A stretch of DNA of 64,000 bases from Rotaria sordida (Eukaryota; Rotifera; Eurotatoria; Philodinida; Philodinidae), in contig CAJNOL010001012.1 of assembly GCA_905250125.1 (NCBI GenBank), positions 23,123-87,122 on the forward strand. Reading direction: 5' to 3'. Position 1 is the first letter of the stretch, and each line of letters opens with the position of its first letter. Shown here piece after piece: positions 47,771 to 60,251 of the stretch. The position numbers and the translations under genes are program-made. The notes beneath the pieces are model-generated. The model was not told where the DNA came from. It saw only the letters and a program-made list of their open reading frames with translations, and did not search any database.

Positions 47771-50105
47771 TTACCGTGTACGATGTTTTTGTGCAATACA
47801 TTCAGCAATCCATATTATATTGCGATTTTCTTGTTCTTTTAATTTTAAATATGCATAAAATATACCAAAATGAAATTGACGAAGAAATGCATTCATATTT
47901 AATTTAACCTAATTTAAAATTCTTTTTTTTTTCTTTTATTTTAAGAAATTTTTTTAAATTTTACTTCATATTCAAAAAATTTATCTTCAATTGTTTTATC
48001 ACCGGTATTTGTTCCAGATCCTTCAAATAAAACTTTATATTGCTAAAATATATCAAATAAAATAAAAATCAATTAAAAATACAAAAGAATTTATTAACAA
48101 ACAGGATAACGAGCAGCAACATCTCGAACACCATCATAACTATCAGTACGTCGTAACTCTTGTAAACCATCCGGATTTAAATGACCACATGTTGGATAAA
48201 GTTTTGCACGTTCATCTTGTGTAAGACCAGTATCAAATGAATTAATTGTAATCATAAATGCTCGACGATCAGCTTCAAACTAAAATAATAAATAATAATT
48301 TTTCTTTTTTTGTAATATATTCTTCATTACATACAGCAAGAATTTCACACATAACTTCAGCTGTAATACCACCAAGTGTTTTACAAAAATTATAAAAATC
48401 TTCAAGATATGCCTAAACAAAATATTATTTTTTAGTATAGAAATAAGAAAATTCATTTTTCTATACTTTATAAAGTGTACTACGAATAATTTCAACATTT
48501 AATTCATCGAGATCATGTTCAGAAATACAATCAATAAAATATGGGGCTAAAAGCAAAAAACAAAACCTTTTTGAAATTAAGAATTAAATTATTATTTTTA
48601 CCCAATGGTGTATCAACAAGTACAGCTGTATAAAGTTGAGCTGGTGTATCAGCAACTGTAATAGCTCCAAGTTGTTCAAAACTTCCCAATGGATGACAAC
48701 GTGGTAAAAGATCACCAATAGCACGCTGATGAAGAGTACCCGTTATTAATAAAACAATATTATCAATCATATAAGCATATCTAATATAAAACTAAATATA
48801 GGCTGAAAATTTAGAGCAAAATATTTAAACTAACGCTATAGATTTATCATGCACGAATGGCTAACGCTATTTTTGATCATCGAATTTTTTCAGAATTCAT
48901 TTCATATTATTTTCTATTGAATAAAGTATAGGTGCTGCTTTAGACTAAAGATCAAGGTTTTTTTTTCTGGTCTCGGTAATTTAGTTTTTCGAACCTCAAA
49001 ACGATTCCAGAATTTATTCGTGCAACATCTACAAAAAAATTCTTCAGTACTTGCTTTTTATTGTTGTACTCGACGACTAGTACCTTTCGGATCATCTCTT
49101 TTGAATTATCTTCTAATTGGTATGATTCATAAGATAATCCATTTAAACCCATAGAGTATTTCACTATTATCCAGGCCTCGAAATGGCCCACCCGACTCGG
49201 TGGCCCGGCGATTTTATCCTTTTCTGACGTAGCTTTTTCTGAGATTGGGCTCATCCCTGAGGGAAGATGAGTAAGCTTCTCCACGCTATCCTTCCTTGAT
49301 CATTATTTTTTATAAAAGGCAAAAAATATGTAATAGCTGTCTATTGAGAAAAAAATCTTTGTAAACGAAGTTTCTTTCCGGTTCGGGTCATAAAAAAGTG
49401 GCCCGATTTCGAGATTTGCTATTATCTACAGTTTCTATGAAGTGTGGTACCGGTCCCGCACATCTCTAAACGAGGCTGACGACAGCCTCACTATTACTCT
49501 GTGCTTTTTTCTATTGCTAATTAGACAAATTAGATAAGGATCTCATTCACATTATAGTGTACAGTGGAAATAAATATTAACTTAGGAAGCGATATTTTTA
49601 AATGGATATGCAGTTTTTCTACAGAATTACTAATTGCTTTGAGCATACATTAATTTGTTTAGATCATTGTATATATGTATATATCTGTAGGCTTTTATTA
49701 TTTTATGAAAACTTACGTTATATAATCCAAAAAAGTTGATAATGGTTGATAAGACACATTTCGTAAATGTTGAAATTCTTGAACAAGTTTTTCACGTAAA
49801 CGATCATCAATAACATTTACGGTTAATGGACTTGCTTCATTAGCCAAAAAATTTCCATAATCAGTCGATTGAAGATGAAGTCTCAAATCTTTTAAATAAA
49901 TACAAATTATTTTCAACTAATATTGAATTTTTGTTTTGTTTTGTTTTTTTCATTTAGAAAATTATTCTCTCTTAGTTTTACCTTCAAGTGTTTCACATTG
50001 TACTAAATTATGATAATCTGATGCTTTTAAAATTCCACTTTTAAATCCTCGACATAAACCTTCAGCATAACCATGATCAAGATTAAAGAAAAGATCGTCT
50101 TTCAT
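47771..50105 (-). CDS. ATP6V0D1: V-type proton ATPase subunit d (V0)
   Basis: Peripheral V0 subunit that joins the central stalk to the proteolipid ring of the vacuolar/lysosomal proton pump. Eight exons (49982-50105, 49717-49888, 48602-48780, 48467-48546, 48335-48412, 48103-48279, 47965-48042, 47771-47908) give 341 residues (human d1 351). Conserved text: [95 protein letters not shown] and the C-terminal [20 protein letters not shown] with [11 protein letters not shown]. The protein stops at HRTR, about ten residues before the end of the human protein, which continues IDNYIPIF. Intron 2 (48781-49716) is 936 bp and contains GC-rich insertion sequence. It sits 300 bp downstream of EXOC1 and 216 bp upstream of PSMB3. 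Confidence 0.96.
49163..49463. mobile_element. GC-rich hAT-like MITE in V-ATPase d intron 2
   Basis: The right end, read on the minus strand, is TAGAGATGTGCGGGACCGG, typical of hAT-type MITE termini. The left part reads CAGGCCTCGAAATGGCCCAC. CTCGAAATGGCCCACCCG near 49175 pairs imperfectly with GTGGCCCGATTTCGAG near 49400. G+C is far above the surrounding intron. The frame 48952-49284 crosses the element and is not a gene. Borders are approximate. Confidence 0.55.
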
Positions 50106-50405
50106 TATATAGAATAGAAATTTCTTTTTTTCAAACTATCTAAAAATTAAATCAATCAATGCTCATACTAATTTGATCGCTTTAAATAAGAAACAAGCCT
50201 TTACAAATACATTCAAATTGATGTGTTCGATAATAATATATGAATAATAAATAGAACAAAAAGGAAAAAAAAAAAGAATCATTTGTATATAACAATAAGA
50301 AAAACAGAACGAGAGATTAAGCTATATTTAACAATAACCGGCACATACAAAAAAAAAAAAAACGTTTGTTCAATGAATCACATGTAATAGAAATAATAAA
50401 TAATA

Positions 50406-53400
50406 TTAAAGTGAAGTATGTGCTGTTTCTGTAAAAAACGTAAGTAGATGTTCAACAGTAAAGTCAAGTTGTATATTCGAATTTGGATAACAAAGTTCAA
50501 TTAATTTTGTCATTCGTTGATGTTCTTCTAGCACAAGAGTTTGAATATCATGCCATATTGCCTAGATAAAAGAAACAAAATTTGAATTTTTCTCTATCTC
50601 ATAGTCTTTTTTTTCTGCTATATTGATATACAATAACTCTCAAATCATCGGAGAGAAATGGAAAACTTGGTTCTTTTTTCAGAGACTCTATCCAATCTTT
50701 ATCATTTTCGAAAATTTTTGTTAGTGCAAAATAAGGAAATTGTTGTATACTCACTTGCATAAGTGATGAATTTTCTGATAGATGTTTTTCAATTTTTTTA
50801 TATAAATTTTCCAGACCACGTTTAACCTATATCAAAAAAAATACAGATATATTTTTTGATTAAAACAAAAAAAAAAAAGAATATGTTTATACTTCTTTTG
50901 GTGGATGTTCACGAACAAGACGACGTAATTCAATAACACTACAATCACTTTGAAATTGTACATCTTCATCTTTAGCTAAACGTTTACGAAGTTCATCAAC
51001 ACGTTCAAAAAAATTCTATTGAAAAATATAAATATATATTATCAATTTTTTTGTATTTCTTTGTTTTTTCTACATGTAATCGTTCAAATGGAAATCTACA
51101 ATATTCACGTTCATAATCAGCTTTTGCAGTATTATAATGTTTTCGTGCTTCTTGTTTTTCATTTTCTAATGCAGATAATTTATTAATACCCATTATATCT
51201 ATTATATTGAATTATTTCAAATAAGAAATAAAAATATTTTTATTTAACTTACGTTGCATTTGATGATAATTTTCTAAAGAAAAGAAATTAATTTTTTTAT
51301 TAAGATTCTATTTACTAAAAAAAAATGATGGCATCGTTGACGACAATACTCTAGCGATTTAGTTTTTCTAATACAATTGAATTTAGAACTAAAGATTTTA
51401 TCTTAACAATTCAGAAAAGTGCACCACCCGCCACCGCTGCTATCTGAAAGTTTGCGTCACTTTTTCCGCCGCCCGCGTGACGTTTTTCAGGCATGGTGCA
51501 CATCTCTGTAACGGTCTGAATAATGTAGAATAAGGTATCCCGTTTGATGTTTATTGAATATCCTCCTCAGTAAACAAATGATTTCTATTCTGTATGTTAT
51601 TTATTTCTTTTTGACTATTAGTACATTATTAAGAATTATTAGTATCGGTGTCTAATATTCGACTCGAGATCAGCAATAGTTTTTAGCTTATCACAGAGAG
51701 TTTCTTTTTTTCAGAGACTAAACATCCTTTCATCTAGAGAATTGCTGTTTGTTTTATGTGAAGCTGAACATTTGATATAATCTATGATTTAGCATCAATA
51801 GTAGTACGAACAAATTGTTTCAATTTTATATTTGCAAACAATTTAGAATTTTCTATTCTGAGATATTTTAGTTTCAATGAAGTTGTGTACGATCATGGTT
51901 TTTTTGTTTTGTTTTTCTTACCCAATCGAACCATTGAATCAGGTGTTTTTGCATCATGAACCATTGTAGCAGCACAGTCTTCAATACCTCGAAAAATAGC
52001 TGCTACTAAATTTTTATAAACTCTATGTAAATCTACTGCTCTTGCTGATTTATCAAAAATAACTTCTGCTTCTTCAGTAAAGTCCTAAATTAAAACAAAA
52101 TACTATGTAAAACAAAAAACAAAAAACAATTTCATTTCACTAACTGCAAAATAATTCACAAATGGTAAAATTCCAACTCGACGATTTTTAACTGGACGAT
52201 ATTCAGTTATACGTAAACAAACATCATTCTAAATTAAATTTGATTAGAAAAAACAAAAAACAAAATCCAACAGAAACACATTAAACTTACAATATAACTA
52301 TCAACTTCTCGTTTAAGTAATATTAAATTTCCAGCAAATAATTTATTAAGAAATGCTCCAAAACTTTGTACAGCTATTGTATTTTCACTCATACGAACAA
52401 ATAAATAAAGAACCGTACTAAAAAAAAAAATCTTTTTATAAAAATCATTTCAAAAAATAAAACATACAATGGATCAACATTTTTTATATGTGAAATTAAT
52501 GTTTTTATTTCATTATCAAATGGTTCAAATAATTCCGAAAGCATTTGTCTAGAAACAAACGATTAAAATTTATAATGAAATAAAATTTCATAATATAAAT
52601 ATATATATACTTTAATCCTGATGAACTAAAATTTTCAATACTTTCTGTTGAATCTGGCGCATTCTAAATAGAAGAAAATAAACAATACAAAGGTTATCAG
52701 TGCAAATCCATTGGAATTAAAAGTTAGTCGTTTTCCAAAGCGAAACGATCTGTCTTATTTATTTCTATATTTCGAATAGTTTTATTTACTGACGCTCTAT
52801 TTTTCGTTTACCTTGCTATTATTCGTTCGTTATTATTCTGACTATTGATTTAACTGGCAAATAAGCTTGTCGTGCATATCCATTAAATCTCAAGGTGCCA
52901 TTTTATATCTTTATAGGATATGCGCAATAGTCAACAACTGTACTAGAACATTCACAAATGTTTTTAAGGAATTAGTCTGATGACTTCGGTTCTCGATTTC
53001 TATGGAAACCGTATCCTATGAGTATTGTTTTTTCTTTCTACCCTGTTATTATGAAGGTGAGAAGCCGCAAAACTTCAACTTAAAGCTTATGCTTCCTCTA
53101 TTTTTCTTCCTAAAAAAAAAAAGCAGAAGATAACTTACTTCATTTGAAATAGTTTCTTCTTCAAGAAAATTAAAAAAATTCACACAAAATAATTGTTCTT
53201 CACGTACAACAGGTGCAATTTGCATTAGAACACGTTGAAAAATCTTTTTTGTTAAAAAAAACAAATTTTATTTTTATATTTAAAAATAAAATTACTTTAT
53301 CACATCGTGTACGAAATTCTTTTGTTGAATTTCGTAATGAAAATGGATCATAATCAGGTATACTACTACTTAATTGACTTTGTGTATGTTGTTTATCTCG

Positions 53401-55570
53401 ACGAATTGTATTTAATGTTGAAACAGATCCAACTAAATATATATATATATATATAAATTCTAATATTACAATAAGATTTTTGTTTTGATTTACCAGAACG
53501 TTTTTCTGGCGGCATTGCAACAACACCACGTGTAACACCTAATTTAGCTGATTCAAAAAATCCACGAATTTCTCTAGCATAAATTGGTCGTATTTGTGAA
53601 ATATAAGCCTTTTTACAAAAAGAAAAGAAGATTGAACAAAACAATTTAATATTTATTACTTGGCAAACATCTTTAAAGTGATTGGGTGATGATATTTTTA
53701 ACCATTGACATAAAGGACTAAAAGGTAAAAGTGGTCTGGTTACTTTTTCACCATGATGTGGTAATTCATTACCACCTAATTCAAAACGATCACCATATTC
53801 TTGAGCCTAGAAGAAAAAAGCAAAAAAAAAAGTAAATTAAATTGATATTTAATTATTATTAATTAAAATTTATTTACATGAAAAACAAATTTACTACTAA
53901 GAAAATTTTTACATCGTAATGAAAATGCTTTTTGCGTTTGTTCAAGTAAATCTCGTCGTTGTCTAATAGCAGACATTTTTTCCATGCCTATATAAAAAAT
54001 TAATTTTTCGTTATTTTTTCTTTTTGAAATAAGAACCTGGTTGTAATTGTACAGCTAATGCTTGAGTTAATAATGTTGCTGCGTGAATACATTTTGTTCG
54101 ATCATTATCATTTGTTAAATCACTATTTTGTAATAATTGAATATTATCTTCTGAAAAATCTTGCATTTCCTTAAAAAGAAAAAAGAAAAATAAAATAAAG
54201 TTGAAATTTTGTTTTTGTTTTTACAAGTAAATTTTCAAGTGCTTCAGTTAATTTTTGAACATTAGCTGTTTCAATTTGTATTAATGAATCTTTTCGACTC
54301 ATAATTTTTACTGCATCAGCTACTGTCTATTGAAATAAAAGAAAAATTTATAATTTTTTTTTTTTGATATATACAAATTTTTTAAATCATACACTTAATT
54401 TTTTTTCATAAAGACCTAAACGACCATCAATTTTTGATATTTCTTCAACTGCTTTATCTAACATATTCATTAATTGAACAGCACCTTTTTCTGATGCCAT
54501 TACTGTTTCAACATTTGCCTAAGAGGAGATGATAATAATTGAAAAGATAATGAATTAATTTTTATGCTTTTTTCACTTACCACATCAAGATCAGTTAAAC
54601 GTTGTTGAAGCATATCAACGAAACGTTCAGCATCTTTAATAGCAAAATCATTTTCTGACATAAGATTAGTTAAATCTTGTTCTTCTTGTTGTGTTATTGC
54701 ATCCCATGTTTCAGGTAATGATGGACGACTTGATAATGATTCAAGATTTGATGTATCTAAATGAATAAAAATAAAAAAAAAACTTTTTTTTTTCGTAAGA
54801 TAAAAAAAATTTACTTACTTCCTATTAAATCATTATCATCATTTGGAGTATTAAGATATTTAGGTTTATCTCGACTATGTTTTAAATAATGAGCTGTTAT
54901 CTAATAGAAATCAAAAAAAAAAAAATTTCGACAATAAAAATAAATAAATTTCGTTTTTATTAATACAAACTTTTCTTAAATTAGTAAAAAATTCTTTTTT
55001 TTCTTCTGACGTTAATGCAAGAAATGAAAATTCTCGATCTGTTGTTATTATATCAATACATAATGATGATTGTTGACGTTTATCATTTATTACTGGAGCA
55101 TAATCAATTGTTTTTATATCCGATAATAATATATTAATTTTCTTTTTAGCTATTTCATTTGTTTTTTCACCTAATCGAACTATATGTAATGTTGGTTGTG
55201 GATCTGCTTTTTGATAAACTAAAAAAAAAAAATTTTGAATTAATTATGAAGATTAGAAAAACAAAACAAAACAAAAAAAACGATCAACATCATCTTGCTG
55301 ATTAGTTAATGATCAGATATCAAAATTTCTCTGAATTGCTATCGAATCATTTCATTCTGAATTATTCGTAAAATTAATATTGTAAATATTATTCTAAATG
55401 AAATAATCTATTGAAAAATTCATATACTTACTACAAGCACATAAAATATACATTTTGTCTTTTGATTTTTTAGTTATGTCTTGTACACGACATAAAGCAA
55501 GACATGTTTCTTGTGTTGTTGAAAAGAGATCATCATTTAATTTTGTTTGAATAACCTTTAAGTCTTGCAT
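50406..55570 (-). CDS. EXOC1: Exocyst complex component 1 (Sec3)
   Basis: Subunit of the octameric exocyst that tethers secretory vesicles to the plasma membrane. About twenty exons span 5.2 kb. The start MQDLKVIQTKLNDDLFSTTQ aligns with the human MTAIKHALQRDIFTP start. The PH-like domain follows (YQKADPQPTLHIVRLGEKTN, REFSFLALTSEEKKEFFTNL). Next come a coiled-coil section (TWDAITQQEEQDLTNLMSEN, ERFVDMLQQRLTDLD, NVETVMASEKGAVQLMNMLD), the PLLPFSPLCQWLK segment and YISQIRPIYAREIRGFFESA. The C-terminus has LRRLVREHPPKEVKRGLENL, YKKIEKHLSENSSLMQ and CYPNSNIQLDFTVEHLLTFF, ending AHTSL. The order matches human EXOC1 throughout. An AG lies directly before the ATG at 55568-55570 (TTTCTAG-ATG), so a 5' UTR intron or trans-splicing is likely. 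Introns near 51260-51921 and 52664-53139 are enlarged. Exon ends were not all resolved. Confidence 0.94.
51412..51508. mobile_element. 97-bp hAT-like MITE inside an EXOC1 intron
   Basis: The left end is CAGAAAAGTGCACCA and the right end, reverse-complemented, is CAGAGATGTGCACCA; 13 of 15 positions agree. The interior is strikingly GC-rich (CCGCCACCGCTGC, CCGCCGCCCGCGTGACG) within AT-rich intron. Flanking 8-mers TAACAATT and TAACGGTC share four bases, so a target duplication is only suggestive. No coding capacity. Confidence 0.7.
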
Positions 55571-57006
55571 CTAGAAATAAATAAAAAAAAAGAAAAGGTT
55601 TTTGCATTGTGTTCAATCTATTATTATAGATAAAGATTAGTTGAAAATCGAAATTCTTAATAACAAAATCTCTTAATCATTACGATAAAAAATTGAAGAT
55701 AGGAATCAAAAAAAAAAAAGAAGACATAAAAAATCATGGAAATTATTTGTTCATCGAATTCTATTCAATGAAGAAAATAATATGTTTTACAATGATATCT
55801 AAATGAACAAGAGTCAAATCGGCTTTCCTACATGTAAATAGATGAGTCATTTTAATTGAATTATTAATGACATCTAGAATAATTATATGATAAATCATTG
55901 ATATTAGAGATTCAAATTTGTAATCATTCAAATTCACAAGAAAATATTTTTTCATTAAACTATATTGTTTACTTTAAGAGATGTCGCACAATATAGACAA
56001 ATGTTTGCTTACATACGTTGACGAGAGAAGCATATCTTATCATTCTATAGCAATTTATTGGTTTCAAACTATGAAAGGTGTGAGTGTAAATCGTTTGTAT
56101 ATTTTCATTCACCTTCACTGCTCCTTCAGAATACTTTAAGACTAGCATTTCATGTGACGAATTGTCCTAGCATTGGGAAGTTGCGAATCCTTCGAGACTT
56201 AGATCCGATCGAGTTCGGGTTCTAGTCCACAAAAACGCGTACCTGTAACTCCCTACGTAGCACTACACGTGTGACATAGTTTTTGTTTGATGTTACGTCC
56301 AATATCGATCTATTTTTTCAAACAGTTTATATCATGGAATAATATACTAAATATATTTGCACAAGGCATGACTATCACTAATTAATCATATAATGTAATC
56401 TGTCTACAATATCTCGTATATTTTTATCTATCGATACAAAATATGTGTAAAAAAAAATTAAGCTTATATATGATGTAAACTTTTTAATTTAGTTTTGAAA
56501 ATAATACCAGATACTTATCAAATAGATCTGGTAGAAGAAACATCTCAAAACTAGCTTTTATAACTGACTGTAAAGAAGAATATGTTTTAATCAATCATAT
56601 TCTAAAATGTCTACTGGTTTTTTTTTTGTTTATTCAAGTTTCTTATACTCGTATAAACAGATTTATTTTGTTAGTATAAAAGACAAAGCTCAAATATTTA
56701 TTAGAATAACTCGATCTAATGAAAATTAACTACTATCAAATCAAAACAACAAAAATCTTGATTAAACACTAGTAATAGAGCAAGTTTAATAATAATTAAT
56801 AAAAATAACAATTAAAAAGAAAAAAATAAAGATTTCTGCTCATGACAAACTAATAGAAATGTTAAGTAGAAACTTCTCTATTATCAAACGAAAAAAAAAA
56901 ACACATGTCTTATTCAAATAAATTAACAACTATATCGTTCTTAATCATCTCAATTAACTAATAAAATCTTTAAAAAAAATAATAATTATTATCTTTAAAA
57001 AGTAAA
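55571..57006. other. Intergenic region between EXOC1 and tetraspanin
   Basis: About 1.44 kb between two same-strand genes. AT-rich except for a patch with CG dinucleotides near 56180-56280. It should hold the tetraspanin 3' UTR and the promoter/leader of EXOC1. No gene recognised. Confidence 0.6.
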
Positions 57007-58602
57007 CTATTCGACGGATTTTGATGAAACATAAACCACTAAAGGCATAGCGACGAATCCCAAAACAACCATAAAAGAATTAATAACACCAAAGCCCATT
57101 GCTTGATTACCAGCAATGACATCAATTTGTTTTGCACATCCAATTTGATAAAACTTATTTGGAACATTATTAGCATTCGATACACAATCTTTAAAAATAA
57201 AAAAAAACAATAAACATTTTTATCTTTGTAAATTATCGATAAAAATAAATATTGATACTTACAAGTATCTGATGTACTATTTGTTAAAAATGCGTCACTA
57301 CTACAGCAAGATTTAGGTAAAAAAACACCGAATGTAATTGGCAAACCTGGAATACCACCATAAGGAGATGTTTCTTGACGTTTTCGTCTAGTAGAAATCA
57401 TCAATAAAAGTATTTGTTAATGATGAAGATTATTGGAAATATTTCATTTACCTTACATTACTTGGCTCATTTTTTATTACGGGAACAACTGATTCAGTAA
57501 CATCAGCGGCACTAGTCACTATTGAAGCAGTGGTAGTCATCTCCATTGTGGTTGTCATTGGTGATGTTGAATTTAGGTCAACATATGACCAATCAAGCCA
57601 CGTATTAATACCACAGCATGTATAGGTATATTGTAAACGATCAGTTATATTTTTTGAATTCTCACTATTCTTATAATTCATCATATGGTCACCAAAACGT
57701 GAACTTACATAACTCAATGACTTTGCATTTATAACAAGTGCACTCACTAATGAAGCAATTGCAAAGACACCTGTTATACCAGCCATAATAGCAGCAATTA
57801 TACCTAAATTAGACAAAACAAAATAAAAAAAAAACGAAAAGATGTAATTAATCTGATTTGAATACGTTAAACATTGAATGTTTAATTTATCTTTTTTTTT
57901 TTGTTTTGTTTGACTAAATAGGTAAAAGAATTTCATTGAAATATAAAAATATTTTTAACAAATAGTTTCTATTGCCAAATTGTATGACGATCAAAAAGTA
58001 CATCTTTTAAAAATAGTATTATGATCCGTGACGACCTGTACCTCTCGTACAAATAAATAAAACAGTTAGATTTTTAATAGCTTTTATCTGTAGCTATATT
58101 TAGTTTTAAAGTTTTAGTCCGAATATAATATTTTCATTATTATTTGATGTGTATTTGAAAACATTTTCTAATGAAAACAAATGAATAAATCATTACATTC
58201 GTACAATAAGTAAGAGTCAAATAGGGAAAAAAAACCTTCCATGATATAGCTCGTTATATGATTCATTAGAGGAAAAAAAAACAAATATGTTACCAAGAAT
58301 AGAACGACTATAATAATTTTCTTTTAATTTATATACTTAAATCTTTTGATTTTTTCTGAAAAAAAAATCTTACCGAATGCTCTAGATCTCATCGTCATTG
58401 CGACTATACCAAAGATACCGGCCAGTAAACCAAAAACACTAATGACAATATTAAAACCAGACAATCCTATTTGTGGACGAAAAACATCTCCATATTTACG
58501 GTATCGTACAATAATACCAATGCTAACACCTAGATGAATAATTGCAAATATCAAAATGGAAACCATAACAGCAAATGATAAAGTACGAATAGTTTTCACC
58601 AT
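57007..58602 (-). CDS. Tetraspanin
   Basis: Four-pass membrane scaffold protein. Four exons (58374-58602, 57452-57803, 57263-57387, 57007-57188) give 295 residues. TM1 is near the start (LSFAVMVSILIFAIIHLGVS). TM2 is around GFNIVISVFGLLAGIFGIVA. TM3 begins GIIAAIMAGITGVFAIASLV. A large extracellular loop of about 140 residues follows, with the diagnostic CCG (YTCCGINTWLDWS), PKSCC, an isolated C and IGC, so the loop cysteines fit the family. TM4 (GFGVINSFMVVLGFVAMPLV) precedes a short tail. The loop is longer than usual because of a Thr-rich insert (TTTMEMTTTASIVTS) after the CCG motif, a likely O-glycosylated stretch. Only a very short first loop is present. The ATG at 58600-58602 directly precedes TM1 (MVKTIRTL). 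Subfamily not determined. Confidence 0.88.
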
Positions 58603-59583
58603 GTTGAATAATTAAAAGCAAATTATTAAATTAATTAATAAAAATAAATTCTAAACAAACACTTTTCACGATATCAGTTTCTTTTTTTACAATTAAATAT
58701 CAGTAATTCAAAATGCGTTATAATACTAAAAGAAAAAAAGAGACGTATGTATGTTGTGAAACGAAAGACACATCATATTATGCCACGCATGAATGAAGAA
58801 ATATATAGGAAGACAAACGTTTTATGACTACATCAGAGTGAAGGTTTTTTTTGTTGTTTTTTTTTTTTTTGATATTACTCATGATTAACATATAGACGAA
58901 CAAGCACAAAATTGACCTTCAATATTAATAAATTTTTTCCTTTCGATTCGAATAGTTTTTTTCACTTATAAAATTCTAAATGAAATTTTAGTTTTAGTTT
59001 GATAATATTAAATTTACTATCAAAAAAAAAATTCATTTCAGTATTATTTATATTTTAATGATGATGACACAATGAAATTTTGAAAAATATATTTTCAAGT
59101 CAAACAACGATGATTCAAACATTTTCTAGATAATAAATAATCATAAATATGTAAATTTATTAAAATAAAATTCATCTTTTTTTTCGAATTATTGATATCA
59201 TGAAAGAGAGAAATGTTTATTAATTTTTACTTTAGTGGTAAATCAAAGAAACTTAAAGGTCGATTCCGAATGATACTACATATTTTTTTTTTTAATCCTT
59301 TTTACTCTACCTTATCAATGACATTATCAATCGATAGAGCATCTTTTGATCTTTTAATAATAGTGAAAACATATCATTAGATTATTCGTAAAATTTATTA
59401 ACATCATTAATTAATCATGAATTTATTTTCCTATTCATTTAAATTAACATTTATGATACAAAAAAAAATAAGCATAATTTCTTTCGTTAATGAATATATA
59501 ATGATCTGTCACATGTGGAGCAATTTATTTGTGTCAATAATCGATTTCGAATATCTATAAAATAATTGTTTTACAAATAAGTA
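58603..59583. other. Intergenic, upstream of tetraspanin
   Basis: About 980 bp, AT-rich, with a T-tract near 58843-58871. It is the likely promoter of the tetraspanin gene. Nothing else seen. Confidence 0.55.
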
Positions 59584-60249
59584 CAGTATAACTTCTTGTA
59601 AATGAATACTAGCGGGATTTTTAGAAAGTATTTATATATAAGTTTCTTTATTAGTTTTAAAGTCATCAAAAATTTAATATTTCAAAAAATTTTCAACAGA
59701 ATATAAAACTTTACTTTATTTAACAAAATCTTGTATTATTGTTTCGATCTCGATTATATTACATTTGAGTTTGATGAATATTGCTGTACACATGTCAAAA
59801 CTTTTCAACACTTTGATTTTTAGTTTGTTTGTTAATCATTCAAATATTCATTTTATAATATTAAATGCACGACCAAATGAAATATTCAAATTTTCAGCTA
59901 ATTCCCATTTTGATGTACCATTACTATCGTTGTAACCATCAATTAATTGAACTTTTTCTTTTGATATAAGATGATGTCGTAATAATGTCATTGCTTTTTC
60001 TAATATGTACAGTTATGACAAAACAATGAACTGTAATTTCAGTGCATTAACCAGGCAATGATGAAGAGCAGAAGGTGATGTGTTTGTTTAAAAGAGATTA
60101 AATTAACAATCGAGACTGTAAAAAACAATGTTTAAGTTTAGAGTGGGAACGTGTTCATTTATGGAAGATGTATTTTCAGTAAAAAAATCACTTCGCGAGA
60201 TCGAAATCTTGTTCAAAACAAGAGGTGTTCGTTAATAGAGGTTGCATTG
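59584..60249 (-). mobile_element. pogo/Tigger-type transposon remnant
   Basis: The left end CAGTATAACTTCTTGTAAATG at 59584 and the right end (reverse complement CAATGCAACCTCTATTAACG) are matching terminal inverted repeats of the pogo/Tigger style (CAGT..AACCTC...TAACGAA). Both ends are flanked by the TA dinucleotide expected for this superfamily (59582-59583 and 60250-60251). At 666 bp it is internally deleted. It retains the N-terminal helix-turn-helix of the transposase on the minus strand. Confidence 0.82.
59845..60000 (-). pseudogene. pogo/CENP-B-like transposase, N-terminal HTH fragment
   Basis: The minus-strand frame reads LISKEKVQLIDGYNDSNGTS followed by KWELAENLNISFGRAFNIIK and a stop. 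This fits the psq/CENP-B N-terminal helix-turn-helix pattern 'KEKVELI..YE....S.RELAEKFNIS.G.A.NIL'. The DDE catalytic part is absent, so it is a dead fragment inside the deleted element. Confidence 0.75.
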
Positions 60250-60251
60250 TA

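Noticed and set aside
48952-49284. 110-codon frame as a separate gene between V-ATPase d exons
   Set aside because: It lies in an intron, crosses a GC-rich MITE and has no domain.
56160-56245. A tRNA-like patch (TTCGGGTTCTAGTCC resembling a T-arm)
   Set aside because: No acceptor stem, D-arm or canonical GTTCRAAYC could be placed on either strand.
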